DNA of 64,000 bases from Cellulomonas sp. Leaf395. GTDB lineage: Bacteria; Actinomycetota; Actinomycetes; Actinomycetales; Cellulomonadaceae. A program made the position numbers and the translations under genes. Positions 27,660 through 36,192 of this stretch are shown one piece after another. The number at the start of each line of letters is the position of its first letter. The first letter of the stretch is position 1. A model generated the notes under the pieces. It had not been told where the DNA came from, did no database searches, and saw only the letters and a program-made list of their open reading frames with translations. Where the stretch lies: the NCBI RefSeq assembly GCF_001424125.1, contig NZ_LMQI01000002.1, positions 1 to 64,000 of the forward strand, read 5' to 3'.

Positions 27660-27987
27660 GTGGTGCTCCTCAGGTTCGTCGTGGGTGGACCGCCGGGAAC
27701 GAGGAAGGCCCCCGTCCTGGTCACAGGAGGAGGCCTCGAGGTCCGTGAGGTGGGCATGGCCGGGAGCCATGCTCACGCCACCGGGATCGGCTTGCGCCGT
27801 CCGGTGCGGACTGTGACCCGGTCTCTGTCGACGATGCGCAACCAACGCACCGTACGGTCGAGGCCCAGGTGGGAGGAACTCCACTTGTGCGCCTGGGCCG
27901 CGTGCGCCGGGTCTCTCTCGAGATCGGCTCAGCACAACCCAGGTCAGTCGACTGCCAAGGCTACCAGAGGACGCCCGAACACCCGAA
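27660..27987 (-). promoter_or_regulatory. infC promoter and structured 5' leader
   Basis: A TAGCCT -10 (27963-27958) with a weak TTCGGG 18 bp upstream would start a leader of about 290 nt. It holds ggcccagg (27862-27869) pairing with cctgggcc (27892-27899) around an inner gtggag/ctccac hairpin, and a second hairpin of 27707-27719 with 27724-27735 (one bulge) about 50 nt before the start codon. This could be an attenuator for the operon, as L20 or IF-3 leaders are elsewhere, but I cannot match it to a known motif. No separate gene is seen here. Confidence 0.4.
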
Positions 27988-28052
27988 TCGACGTCGGGGC
28001 TCCTCTCGGGCACGTATCGGGACTTGCGCCGCCCCGATGAGAGGATCGCTGC

Positions 28053-28421
28053 ATGAGCGAGACGAGCCCGGACACCGACCCCACCACGACCGCCACCCGG
28101 GACATCGCGGACGTCGCCGCGGTCGAGGTCATCACCACCGCCGCGGTCCACCTCATGAGCGCGGCCGCCGTGAAGTGCGGCCTCGCCGAGGACGGTCCGA
28201 CGGGAACCGGCGCCGACTTCCTCGACCTCGACGAGGCCCGCAAGCTCATCACGGCGCTCGCCGCGCTGGTCACGGCCTCGGCCCCCGACATCGGCAACCA
28301 GCACGCCCGCTCGCTGCGGGACGGCCTCCGCTCGCTCCAGCTCGCGTTCCGCGAGGCGTCCCCGTTCCCGGACGCCCCGGGCGACGGGCCGGGCGAGAAG
28401 TTCACCGGCTCGGTCGTCTGA
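28053..28421 (+). CDS. DUF1844 family protein
   Basis: This is a 122-residue acidic protein of unknown function. The core [21 protein letters not shown] and [16 protein letters not shown] is the DUF1844 signature; the C-terminal 25 residues look disordered. Location next to infC and divergent from it is conserved in other Actinobacteria such as Streptomyces, from memory. GAGAGGA at 7 nt supports the ATG. Its last 20 bp overlap the end of the convergent MFS gene. Confidence 0.85.
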   Translation: MSETSPDTDPTTTATRDIADVAAVEVITTAAVHLMSAAAVKCGLAEDGPTGTGADFLDLDEARKLITALAALVTASAPDIGNQHARSLRDGLRSLQLAFREASPFPDAPGDGPGEKFTGSVV

Positions 28422-29685
28422 CCCGGACGCGTCGCGTCGAGGTGGCGGCGCGTCGACGGACCGCTCGCACCGTGGGCATGTGCCGCCGTGCGGGACGCTC
28501 CTCCACCTCGGATCCGACCCTGCCCTGGCCCCGAACCAGCGCGAGCACGACGAGCCCGCCGACGGCGAGCCCGCCGCCGACAACCGAGGCGGTCAGGAAC
28601 CCGGCACCGGGCGTGGCGCGGTCGATCACCGCCCCGCACAACGGGGCGCCCAACGCGTTGCCGACGGTCGACATCGTGCCGCTCCACCCCATGACCTCGC
28701 CCCGCCGGTGCTCCGGGACCAGCCGGACGAGCGTCGCGTTGATGGACGAGAGCGCCGGCGCGCACGGGAGCCCGGCGACGACGACCGCGACCGCCAGCCA
28801 CACCTGCCCGGTCGCGAACGCCGCCGGGATCGTGGCGAGCCCCAGCAGGGCGACGAGGACCAAGGGCGACGGGTTGCGGTGGCTGGCGCCGTGGACCAGT
28901 CCCCCGACCACCGACCCGCCGGCCCACAGCGCGATCATCCAGCCGATGTCAGCCGAGCGGCCGGAGTCGTTCAGCGTCGCCACCAGGGAGACGTCGGTCC
29001 CGACCAGCACGAACGACGCCGCCACCCCCGCCAGCAGGAGGACGACCAGGGCGGGGCTGACCAGCCGCTGCTTCGGGAGCTCCGCGGCCGGCTCGGTCGA
29101 GCGCTCGCTCCGGGTCGGCGGGTTCGCCCACATGAACAGCACCCCGCCGCCGACCGTCAGCGCACCGACGACCGTGAGCGCGACCGAGGTCGACGCCTGT
29201 GTGGCCAGCAGCACCCCGACCACCGGCGAGAGCATGAACGTCAGCTCGACGGCCACCGAGTCGAGGGAGAACGCCGCCTTCTGGTGCGCGATCGGGACGA
29301 GGACCGAGAGCGACTGCCGGCTGACGGAGAAGACCGGCACGAGGAACAGCCCGGCGACCGCGGCGGCGAGGATGAGCATCTCGTAGGCGAGGTGCGGCGC
29401 GACGAGCCAGACGGCCGACTCGACCACGACCGACGGCGCGATGGCGCGCCGGAGCCCGAGCCGGTCGACCAGCCGACCCCGCCAGGGCGCCCCGAGAGCC
29501 ATGCCGACGGTCGCAGCGCCCACCACGACCCCCGCCTGGCCGTAGCCGCGATCGAGCGTCGAGACGACGTGCAGGGTGAGGACGACGCCGACCATCGCCG
29601 CGGGGATGCGGGCGAGGAAGGAGACGACGAAGAGTCGCGCGACGCCGGGCAGGCGCAGCACAGCTCCGTAGGTCGTCGAGGGCAT
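28402..29685 (-). CDS. MFS transporter, probable drug-type exporter
   Basis: This 427-residue polytopic protein has about 12 hydrophobic segments; the first is near 14-40 and the loop between segments 2 and 3 has the MFS motif [18 protein letters not shown] hydrophilic central loop (about 190-210, [16 protein letters not shown]) divides two six-helix halves. The C-terminus is an Arg-rich cytoplasmic tail of about 35 residues. The substrate is unknown; family resemblance suggests efflux. It is monocistronic. Confidence 0.83.
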   Translation of the reverse strand: MPSTTYGAVLRLPGVARLFVVSFLARIPAAMVGVVLTLHVVSTLDRGYGQAGVVVGAATVGMALGAPWRGRLVDRLGLRRAIAPSVVVESAVWLVAPHLAYEMLILAAAVAGLFLVPVFSVSRQSLSVLVPIAHQKAAFSLDSVAVELTFMLSPVVGVLLATQASTSVALTVVGALTVGGGVLFMWANPPTRSERSTEPAAELPKQRLVSPALVVLLLAGVAASFVLVGTDVSLVATLNDSGRSADIGWMIALWAGGSVVGGLVHGASHRNPSPLVLVALLGLATIPAAFATGQVWLAVAVVVAGLPCAPALSSINATLVRLVPEHRRGEVMGWSGTMSTVGNALGAPLCGAVIDRATPGAGFLTASVVGGGLAVGGLVVLALVRGQGRVGSEVEERPARRHMPTVRAVRRRAATSTRRVRVRRPSR

Positions 29686-29789
29686 CCGGAGATTGTCACC
29701 GCTGCGGATGTGTGTCTTCGCCCTGATGCCGCCTTCTCACCAGGACGACGGGGCGCACAGACCTGAGGGAATCGCACATTCGTGCCTCG

Positions 29790-29795
29790 TATCCT
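29790..29795 (+). promoter_or_regulatory. -10 element for a leaderless start at 29802
   Basis: TATCCT ends 6 nt before the ATG of the coiled-coil gene, so transcription should begin at or next to the start codon. No Shine-Dalgarno or good -35 is visible. Confidence 0.45.
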
Positions 29796-29801
29796 GGGCC
29801 G

Positions 29802-30521
29802 ATGCAGCCCGACGAGCCGCACCCACGCGACGTCCAGCCCTCCCCCGCGGAACCGCCGGTGACGGAGATCACGCGGGAGAGCACTCCCGCACCGGCCGTC
29901 GCGTCGTGGTACCCGGGCGCCTCCGCAACCCAGCCTGTGACGCCCGGCCCGACCCCTGCGCCGACAGAATCGGCGGTGCCGTCGGTGCCGACGCAGGATC
30001 GCCGGCGTCGGCCCCGTGCAGCCACGGTCGTGCTCGCCGTCCTGCTCGTCACCACCCTCGTGGGCGCCGGGCTCGTCCTGGGCCGGATGCTCACGACGAA
30101 CCAGGCGTGGCAGGACACCTCGCAGCAGTGGGAGACGCTCGCGCGTTCCACGGGCCAAGAACTGGCGGCGTCGCAGGCCGACCTCGCCGCGACGCAGGCG
30201 GAGCTCGACGCAACGACGGCGCAGCTGAGCACCGCGCAGGAGCGGATCACCCAGCTGGCCGACGAGAAGGCCCAGCTCGGGGACACCAGCGCGTCGCAGC
30301 AGCAGCTGGCGGACTACCAGTCGCGGGTCTCCCAGGCGGCCGGTCAGGTGGCCACCGCGCTGGCCAGCTGCGTGGACGGCCAGCAGCGACTCATCGGGTA
30401 CCTGCAGAACTCCGCCCAGTACGACCCCACCGACCTCGAGCGGTTCACGTCCGACGTGCAGACGGTGTGCGCCCAGGCGACGGACGCCAACGCCGCCCTG
30501 CAGCGCGAGCTCGAGCGATGA
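29802..30521 (+). CDS. Single-pass membrane protein with coiled coil, unknown function
   Basis: I do not recognise a family. The 239 residues divide into a Pro/Thr/Ala-rich cytoplasmic N-terminus (1-68), a basic stop RRRRPR followed by one transmembrane helix (about 74-95), and an extracytoplasmic heptad-rich coiled coil (about 105-160, with ASQADLAATQAELDATTAQL). Two Cys in the C-terminal part could form a disulfide outside the membrane. The next gene, a lipoprotein protease, starts within its stop codon, so the two are probably made together at the cell surface. Confidence 0.75.
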   Translation: MQPDEPHPRDVQPSPAEPPVTEITRESTPAPAVASWYPGASATQPVTPGPTPAPTESAVPSVPTQDRRRRPRAATVVLAVLLVTTLVGAGLVLGRMLTTNQAWQDTSQQWETLARSTGQELAASQADLAATQAELDATTAQLSTAQERITQLADEKAQLGDTSASQQQLADYQSRVSQAAGQVATALASCVDGQQRLIGYLQNSAQYDPTDLERFTSDVQTVCAQATDANAALQRELER

Positions 30522-31249
30522 GGAGGCGCACCGGGTCGGCGATCGCCGTCGTCGCGCTGCTCCTGGTGGGCGGCTGCGGCATGCTGCCTGAGCCACCACC
30601 CCCGGTCCCCACGGACGTCGTGCCCACCGATCTGCCGCAGGAGGCGCCGACGTCCAGCGGGAACCTGTCCCCCGACGGCTTCGACTCGGCGCAGCGGATG
30701 GCGGTGCGGATCCGGAACATCGGCTGCGGCAGCCTGTCGACGGGCTCAGGGTTCGCGCTCGACGACCACACGCTGGTGACCAACCGGCACGTGGTCGCCG
30801 ACTCCTCGACGCTCCAGCTCAGCACCTACGACGGCCGGGACATCGGGGCCGCAGCGGCCAGCACGGCGGACCTGGCCGACCTGGCGATCGTGCGCACCGC
30901 CGACGCGCTGCCGGCCGCACCCGAGCTCGCACCCGCGGACCCGGCCGTCGGGGACCTGGTCACGGTCGTCGGGTACCCGCTCGGGCGCGCGCTCACCGTG
31001 ACGACGGGGCAGGTTCTCGCCAGCCAGACCGACCCTCTCAACGCGAACCTGGGCGGAGTGCTCGTCACCGACGCGCCCGTCGAGCACGGCAGCTCGGGGT
31101 CCGCGGTGCTCGACAGCGACGGCCGTGTGGTCGGGGTCGTGTACGCGAAAGACTCGAACGGGCACAGTTTTGTGGTGCCCGTGAGCACGCTGCGGTCCAT
31201 GCTGGACGACGAGGCGTCATTCACGCCCACAGCACCCTGCACCGGCTGA
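30518..31249 (+). CDS. Trypsin-like serine protease lipoprotein
   Basis: This surface-anchored protease has a type II signal peptide (MRRRTGSAIAVVALLLVGGC, lipobox VGGC, Cys20), a Pro-rich linker, then a S1C/DegP-like trypsin fold: catalytic His in VTNRHVV, Asp in ADLAIV, Ser in HGSSGSAVL. No PDZ domain follows, so it is shorter than HtrA (243 residues). ATG 30518 overlaps the upstream stop (ATGA). A partner or substrate could be the coiled-coil protein encoded just before. Confidence 0.85.
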   Translation: MRRRTGSAIAVVALLLVGGCGMLPEPPPPVPTDVVPTDLPQEAPTSSGNLSPDGFDSAQRMAVRIRNIGCGSLSTGSGFALDDHTLVTNRHVVADSSTLQLSTYDGRDIGAAAASTADLADLAIVRTADALPAAPELAPADPAVGDLVTVVGYPLGRALTVTTGQVLASQTDPLNANLGGVLVTDAPVEHGSSGSAVLDSDGRVVGVVYAKDSNGHSFVVPVSTLRSMLDDEASFTPTAPCTG

Positions 31250-31270
31250 CCAGAACTCCGGGAGGACCTC

Positions 31271-31711
31271 ATGGCTGTACCGCACTTCGACCCCGCCAAC
31301 GTCACGCGGGCCGCGAACGACACCTTCACCGTCCGCCGAGTGTTCGGCGAGGCGTACGAGCGCGACGGCGCCCTCGTCATCCCGGTCGCCCGGCTCTGGG
31401 GCGGGACCGGGTCCGGGTCGGGCTCCGGCGAGGCCGGCGCGCGGGCCAAGGCCGAGGCCGAGGGTGACGTCGAGCCGACGGACGTGCCGCCGGGCGGCCA
31501 GTTCGGACACGGGGGCGGGGGCGGCTACGGCGTGCACGTCAAGGCGGTAGGCGTCTTCGTGGTCGACGACAGAGGTGCGCACTGGCGCCCCGCGCTCGAC
31601 CTCAACCGGGTGATCCTCGGCGGTCAGCTGGTGGGGGCGGTCGTGCTGAGCGCGTTCGCGTTCGCCTGGGCAGCCAGCGCGGTCGCTAGCGAGCTACGTT
31701 CGAAGGCCTGA
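31271..31711 (+). CDS. GerW/YtfJ family protein
   Basis: The 146-residue product has the GerW core: VRRVFGEAYERDGALVIPVA, a Gly-rich stretch GQFGHGGGGGYGVHVKAVGV, and a hydrophobic C-terminal segment (about 117-137) that may contact the membrane. The family is named from Bacillus sporulation but is widespread in non-sporulating Actinobacteria, where the role is unclear. GGGAGGA at 5 nt supports the ATG. The last 26 bp overlap the convergent sseB-like gene. Confidence 0.82.
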   Translation: MAVPHFDPANVTRAANDTFTVRRVFGEAYERDGALVIPVARLWGGTGSGSGSGEAGARAKAEAEGDVEPTDVPPGGQFGHGGGGGYGVHVKAVGVFVVDDRGAHWRPALDLNRVILGGQLVGAVVLSAFAFAWAASAVASELRSKA

Positions 31712-32426
31712 GCCGCAGCTCGAGCGAGTCGACGCGCGCCGCCACGATCTCCGCACCGGCGAGCGCGGCGTTGACCTGCGCCAGCACGGTGTCGAGGCCG
31801 GAGCGGTCCAGGCCCGCGACCAGCTCGACGACCACGGCGACCTCGGCGCGCGTGCCGGGTACGGCGTCCACCGACACCACGCCCGCCACCGGCGCCATGG
31901 CGCCGGTGATCGCGTCGCGTACCCCTGGGTCGACGCCGTCCGGCGTGACCGCGGGACGCCAGCGCTCCTGCTGCGCGAGAGCCCACACTGCCGGCCGCGG
32001 GACCAGCACCGTCGTGGGTCCACCGGGATCGACGACGAGCACCTCCCAGCCCTCGGTCACCGCCGAGAGCGCGGCCCGCGCGATGTCGGAGGGCACGGGT
32101 CGGGCGTCCGCGCGCCACGCGGCCATCGTCGCGACGGAGGTGAACACCGGCAGGGCCGTCCGCCCGTCGGGAGCCTGGAGCGCGACGATGCCCGCCGACG
32201 CCTCCTTGTCCACGGTGCGCTCGTGGCCGTCGTGCACGACGACGTCCTCGACCTCGAGCTCCGCGAGCACGGGGACGAGCACCCGGGTGCCGGCGAGTGC
32301 GTCGACGAGAGCGCCGACCGTCCCCGAGCCGCCCTGGAGCGCGGCAAGAGCGGCGGCGACCGCCGGATCCGCGGTGCCGTCGTCGCCCGCGAACGGGGAC
32401 GAGGGAGGGAGCTCGCGTCCTGTCAC
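31686..32426 (-). CDS. SseB family protein
   Basis: This 246-residue protein has an N-terminal SseB-type domain (about 25-135: [33 protein letters not shown]) and a C-terminal portion of about 100 residues that resembles the SseB C-terminal domain. No catalytic motif is visible and function is unknown. GTG 32426 overlaps the hisA stop (GTGA). It follows hisA in other Actinobacteria too, so the link to the his genes seems conserved though unexplained. Confidence 0.8.
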   Translation of the reverse strand: MTGRELPPSSPFAGDDGTADPAVAAALAALQGGSGTVGALVDALAGTRVLVPVLAELEVEDVVVHDGHERTVDKEASAGIVALQAPDGRTALPVFTSVATMAAWRADARPVPSDIARAALSAVTEGWEVLVVDPGGPTTVLVPRPAVWALAQQERWRPAVTPDGVDPGVRDAITGAMAPVAGVVSVDAVPGTRAEVAVVVELVAGLDRSGLDTVLAQVNAALAGAEIVAARVDSLELRLRPSNVAR

Positions 32427-33163
32427 GGGCGTCCGGCGACGTCCAGCGCCTCGGGCAGCGTGAACGCACCCGCGTAGAGCGCCTTGCCGACGATCGCGCC
32501 CTCGACGCCGAGCGGCACGAGGGTCCGCAGCACGCGCAGGTCCTCCAGGCTGGACACCCCACCGGACGCGATCACGGGCGCATCCGTGCGGGCGCACATC
32601 TGCTGCAGCAGCTCGACGTTCGGGCCGTTGAGCATGCCGTCCTTGTTCACGTCCGTCACGACGTAGCGGGCACACCCGGCGTCCTCGAGCCGGGCGAGCA
32701 CCTCCCAGAGGTCCCCGCCGTCCTTCGTCCATCCGCGCGCCGCGAGCGTCGTGCCGCGCACGTCCAGGCCCACGGCGACCTGGTCGCCGTACGACCCGAT
32801 GAGCCGGGCGGTCCACTCCGGGTTCTCCAGGGCGGCCGTGCCGAGGTTGATCCGCGTCGCCCCCGTGCCGAGCGCGCGCTCGACCGACGCGTCGTCGCGG
32901 ATCCCGCCCGACAGCTCGACCTTCACGCCCTTGCCGACGAGCTCGGCGGTCACCTCGGCGAGCAGGTCGGCGTTGGACCCGCGGCCGAAGGCAGCGTCGA
33001 GGTCGACCAGGTGGATCCACTCCGCACCACCCGCGAACCAGTCAAGCGCCGCGGACAGCGGGTCGCCGTAGCCCGTCTCGGTGCCGGCGGCGCCCTGGGT
33101 CAGGCGGACGGCCTGGCCGTCGGCGACGTCGACGGCGGGCAGCAGCTCGAGGCGGTCGGTCAT
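32423..33163 (-). CDS. hisA: Phosphoribosyl isomerase (HisA/PriA)
   Basis: The enzyme isomerises ProFAR to PRFAR, the fourth step of histidine synthesis. The 246-residue TIM barrel has catalytic Asp residues in [10 protein letters not shown] (strand 1) and [11 protein letters not shown] (strand 5), and the phosphate loops ELSGGIRDD and IASGGVSS. Actinobacteria without trpF use a dual-substrate form (PriA) that also serves tryptophan synthesis; the sequence fits that branch, but whether trpF exists elsewhere is unknown. ATG overlaps the stop of the HisH-like gene. Confidence 0.94.
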   Translation of the reverse strand: MTDRLELLPAVDVADGQAVRLTQGAAGTETGYGDPLSAALDWFAGGAEWIHLVDLDAAFGRGSNADLLAEVTAELVGKGVKVELSGGIRDDASVERALGTGATRINLGTAALENPEWTARLIGSYGDQVAVGLDVRGTTLAARGWTKDGGDLWEVLARLEDAGCARYVVTDVNKDGMLNGPNVELLQQMCARTDAPVIASGGVSSLEDLRVLRTLVPLGVEGAIVGKALYAGAFTLPEALDVAGRP

Positions 33164-33849
33164 GCGTTCACTCCAGGTTCATGGGTGGGGCCGGGGATGT
33201 CGGGGGCGAGCGAAGGCAGGGACGAGACCCAGCGGGCCAGCACGGTGGCACCGGCCGCACCGGACGACTCCAGACGGAGCAGGAGCGCGACGAGCGGGCC
33301 GTTCTCGACGGCCACGACGAACCGCTCCTCGCCGGACGACCAGGTGACGAGAGGGACCACGAGCCGGGTGTCCGCCGGCCAGTCCTCGAGCAGGGGGAAC
33401 GTGCGGGGGGCGTGGGCGTCGGGGAGGTCGAAGCGGGCGTCCTCGAGACCGTCGAACAGCGCGGACCTGGGCGGTGCCTGCACGGCGACCTCGCCGGAGG
33501 CGGCGTCGACGCAGTCCACGACCCCTGCCCACTCCCCCAGACCCTCCGTGACGGCGCCGTCCCGGACGATGTCGGTGAACATCAGGTGCATGCCGACACC
33601 GATCGCGAGGACCGGGCGGCCACCTGCCAGGCGCCGGTCGACCACCTGGTCGGCGCCGAGCGCACGCAGGGCGGGCATCACGTCCGCGGCCGGTGCGCTG
33701 CCGGCGATCACGAGGCCGTCGGCGGCCAGGGCGGTGCGCTTGTCCGCGGTGACGACGACGCGCGCACCGGCACGGGTCAGGGCTTGCGCCAACGGTGCGT
33801 GGTCGTCGGCGCCGTGGTCGAGCACGACGACGAGGGGCTGAGCAGGCAC
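33160..33849 (-). CDS. HisH-like protein lacking the glutaminase catalytic residues
   Basis: The 229 residues align along their whole length with HisH, the glutaminase subunit of imidazole glycerol phosphate synthase, and occupy its usual place before hisA. However, the nucleophile Cys in the normal GICVGMQ is Gly84 (AIGVGMH, 82-88), the usual HPEKS is RLESS (192-196) so the catalytic His is Arg, the oxyanion loop PGVGAF is AGSAPA, the N-terminal SGN is missing, and the FYFVHSY and PHMGWN blocks are not recognisable. The Glu of the triad remains. It should not hydrolyse glutamine. GTG 33849 has TACCGT 6 nt upstream. Confidence 0.82.
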   Translation of the reverse strand: MPAQPLVVVLDHGADDHAPLAQALTRAGARVVVTADKRTALAADGLVIAGSAPAADVMPALRALGADQVVDRRLAGGRPVLAIGVGMHLMFTDIVRDGAVTEGLGEWAGVVDCVDAASGEVAVQAPPRSALFDGLEDARFDLPDAHAPRTFPLLEDWPADTRLVVPLVTWSSGEERFVVAVENGPLVALLLRLESSGAAGATVLARWVSSLPSLAPDIPGPTHEPGVNA

Positions 33850-33855
33850 CGGGCC

Positions 33856-33861
33856 ACGGTA
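33856..33861 (-). promoter_or_regulatory. -10 element for a leaderless hisH-like gene
   Basis: TACCGT ends 6 nt before GTG 33849. Just upstream, within the 108-nt gap, agacggcac (33875-33883) and gtgccggtct (33911-33920) could pair as an imperfect terminator for the preceding gene, suggesting that the hisH-like gene, hisA and sseB form a separate transcript. Confidence 0.35.
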
Positions 33862-33950
33862 CCCGCGGCCGCGAGACGGCACGCACGGACGCCGGTCCGC
33901 GAGACGACGTGTGCCGGTCTCGCCGGAGCGGTCAGGAACCGGGCATCCGG

Positions 33951-34442
33951 CTACTTGCGCTTGGCCGAGCTCGCGATCGTGCGCATGGCCTGCCAGCGGG
34001 ACATGCCGACGCTCGTGACGACGCCTTCGACCTCGCCGGCCTGGACGGAGCCCAGGAGCAGGTCCTCGAGGACCGGCGGTGCGTCCGACAGCACCAGCCC
34101 GGCCGGGAGGTCGTCGCCGCGCTCTCCGCCCGTCCAGCGCGACGCGGTGATCTGCCCCTCGCGCCGCTCGAGCAGGATCACCGGGACGGTGCGCAGCAGC
34201 TTCGAGATCGCCGCGGCTCCGTCCGCCGCCGCTCGCGGGTCGCGCAGTGCCGCGATGGCACCGATCGGCGTCGGCACGACGTCCACCTCGACCTGCGCGA
34301 TCGCGCACGCCGCCGCGAGCGGTGCCGGTACGGCCACCTGCGTGATCACCAGGACCACCGACGGGTCCTCCGCAGGGCGGTCGAGCAGCGAGGAGAGGTC
34401 GTCGGGGACCTCGAAATCGTCGGGCAGCTCGTTCTCCGCCAT
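33951..34442 (-). CDS. Conserved unknown protein of the his region
   Basis: This 163-residue acidic/hydrophobic protein sits between hisB and hisH, where other Actinobacteria, including Streptomyces, carry an uncharacterised gene; I judge it the counterpart by position. It has an acidic N-terminus (DDFEVPDDLSSLLD), alternating beta-like hydrophobic stretches (SVVLVITQVAVP, VEVDVVPTPIGAIAAL, TVPVILLERREG) and a basic C-terminal tail (SSAKRK). No catalytic motif or membrane helix is clear. ATG 34442 overlaps the hisB stop by 1 nt; GTG 34445 is an alternative. Confidence 0.72.
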   Translation of the reverse strand: MAENELPDDFEVPDDLSSLLDRPAEDPSVVLVITQVAVPAPLAAACAIAQVEVDVVPTPIGAIAALRDPRAAADGAAAISKLLRTVPVILLERREGQITASRWTGGERGDDLPAGLVLSDAPPVLEDLLLGSVQAGEVEGVVTSVGMSRWQAMRTIASSAKRK

Positions 34443-35056
34443 CACAGCGCGCCCTTCGTCGACGGGATGCCCTCGACGCGCGGGTCCAGGGCCACGGCGA
34501 ACCGCAGCGCCCGGGCGAGCGCCTTGAACTGCGCCTCCACGATGTGGTGCGGGTCCCGGCCGGCGAGCACTCGCACGTGGATGCTGAACGCGGCGTGGTG
34601 CGCGATCGACTCGAGCACGTGCCGGGTGAGCGAGCCCGTGAAGTGCCCACCGATCAGGTGGTACTCCTGGCCGGGAGGCTCCCCCGTGTGCACCAGGTAC
34701 GGGCGCCCGGACACGTCGACGACCGCCTGCGCGAGCGCCTCGTCGAGCGGCACCGTGGCGTCCCCGAACCGCGAGATGCCACGCTTGTCGCCCAGCGCCT
34801 GCCGCAGCGCCTCGCCGATCGTGATCGCGACGTCCTCAACCGTGTGGTGCGCGTCGATGTGGGTGTCGCCGGTGGCCTTCACCGTGAGGTCGATGAGCGA
34901 GTGCTTGCCCAGGGCCGTGAGCATGTGGTCGTAGAACGGCACGGTCGTCGAGATGTCCGTGCGGCCGGTGCCGTCGAGGTTCAGCTCGACCAGCACGCTC
35001 GACTCGCTCGTCGCGCGCTCGATGCGCGCGGTACGCCCAGCGTTCTTGGGGCTCAC
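34442..35056 (-). CDS. hisB: Imidazoleglycerol-phosphate dehydratase
   Basis: The enzyme dehydrates imidazole glycerol phosphate to imidazole acetol phosphate. The 204-residue monofunctional form has the metal-binding repeats [11 protein letters not shown] and HHAAFSIHV, each with paired His residues, and no phosphatase domain. GTG 35056 overlaps the hisC stop (GTGA). Confidence 0.96.
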   Translation of the reverse strand: MSPKNAGRTARIERATSESSVLVELNLDGTGRTDISTTVPFYDHMLTALGKHSLIDLTVKATGDTHIDAHHTVEDVAITIGEALRQALGDKRGISRFGDATVPLDEALAQAVVDVSGRPYLVHTGEPPGQEYHLIGGHFTGSLTRHVLESIAHHAAFSIHVRVLAGRDPHHIVEAQFKALARALRFAVALDPRVEGIPSTKGAL

Positions 35057-36180
35057 AGTCCTGCCACCTCACTCAGTGCGTCCTTGAACGCCGCCATGTC
35101 CTGCGGTGTGCCGACCGACACCCGCAGCCACCCGTCCGGGCCGACCTCACGGATCAGGACCCCGCGGTCGAGCAGACCCTGCCAGATCGCGTGCCGGTCG
35201 TCGAACAGGCCGAACAGCACGAAGTTCGCGTCGGACTCCGCCACGGTCAGGCCGCGCTCGCGCAGCCAGACCACGAGGGCGTCGCGCTCGTCGCGCAGCG
35301 ACCCGATCTGGGCCATCAGCGCGGGCGCGTGCCGCAGCGCCGCCCGGGCGACCGCCTGGGTCACGGCCGACAGGTGGTACGGCAGCCGGACCACCCGGAG
35401 GGCGTCGACCAACGTCGGCGCCGCGGCGAGGTAGCCCACACGAGCGCCGGCAAGGCCGAACGCCTTCGACATGGTCCGGCTGACCGCGAGGTGCGGGTGG
35501 TCGGGCAGCAGCTCGAGGGCGGACGGGACACCGGTGCGGCGGAACTCGCCGTAGGCCTCGTCGACCACGACCACGCAGCCGCCCGGCACCTGGGCCGCGG
35601 CGTCGAGCACCGCCAGCACCGTCGCGGCCGGCAGCGCCGTCCCCGTGGGGTTGTTCGGGCTGGCCAGGAGCACGACCGAGGGCGCGTGCTCGGCGATCGC
35701 GGCCCGCGCGACGTCCGGGTCGAGACCGAAGTCCGCCTCCCGCCGACCGGCGATCCACCCGGTGAACGTGTCGCGGGCGTACTCGGGGTACATGGAGTAC
35801 GTGGGCGCGAAGGACAGCACCGTGCGACCCGGACCGCCGAACGCCTGCAGGACGTGGAGCATGATCTCGTTCGAGCCGTTGGCGGCCCAGAGCTGCTCGA
35901 CGGCCAGCTCCACGCCGGACTCGACCCGCAGGTAGCCGGCCAGGTCGGCGCGCAGGGCCTCGAAGTCCCGGTCGGGGTAGCGGTTGAGGCCCGACGCGGC
36001 CTGCGCGACGGCCTCGGCGATGTCGGCGACGACGTCGGGCGCCGGAGCGTACGGGTTCTCGTTGACGTTGAGCAGGTGCGGCACGTCGAGCTGGGGAGCG
36101 CCGTACGGCTCGAGGCCGACAAGGTCCGGACGCAGCGGCAGGGCTCCGTTCTCCAGAGCACGGTCGAGATCAGAGGTCAC
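35053..36180 (-). CDS. hisC: Histidinol-phosphate aminotransferase
   Basis: This PLP enzyme transaminates imidazole acetol phosphate. The 375-residue class I/II aminotransferase has NVNENPYAP near the N-terminus, [21 protein letters not shown] with the cofactor Asp, and [18 protein letters not shown] with the Schiff-base Lys. GTG 36180 is only 9 nt after the oleD stop, but a TAGACT hexamer in that gap suggests independent, leaderless transcription. Confidence 0.95.
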   Translation of the reverse strand: MTSDLDRALENGALPLRPDLVGLEPYGAPQLDVPHLLNVNENPYAPAPDVVADIAEAVAQAASGLNRYPDRDFEALRADLAGYLRVESGVELAVEQLWAANGSNEIMLHVLQAFGGPGRTVLSFAPTYSMYPEYARDTFTGWIAGRREADFGLDPDVARAAIAEHAPSVVLLASPNNPTGTALPAATVLAVLDAAAQVPGGCVVVVDEAYGEFRRTGVPSALELLPDHPHLAVSRTMSKAFGLAGARVGYLAAAPTLVDALRVVRLPYHLSAVTQAVARAALRHAPALMAQIGSLRDERDALVVWLRERGLTVAESDANFVLFGLFDDRHAIWQGLLDRGVLIREVGPDGWLRVSVGTPQDMAAFKDALSEVAGL

Positions 36181-36186
36181 GTGCCG

Positions 36187-36192
36187 AGTCTA
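36187..36192 (-). promoter_or_regulatory. -10 element for leaderless hisC, overlapping the oleD stop
   Basis: TAGACT (36192-36187) begins with the TAG stop codon of oleD and ends 6 nt before GTG of hisC. TAGACT is a typical strong actinobacterial -10. It would allow hisC and hisB to be transcribed independently of the ole genes. Confidence 0.5.

Noticed and set aside
33160..33849. Frameshifted or erroneous hisH as explanation for the missing residues
   Set aside because: Alignment with HisH stays in one frame along the whole length, substitutions affect several separate motifs, and other frames do not contain the missing GICVGMQ or HPEKS.
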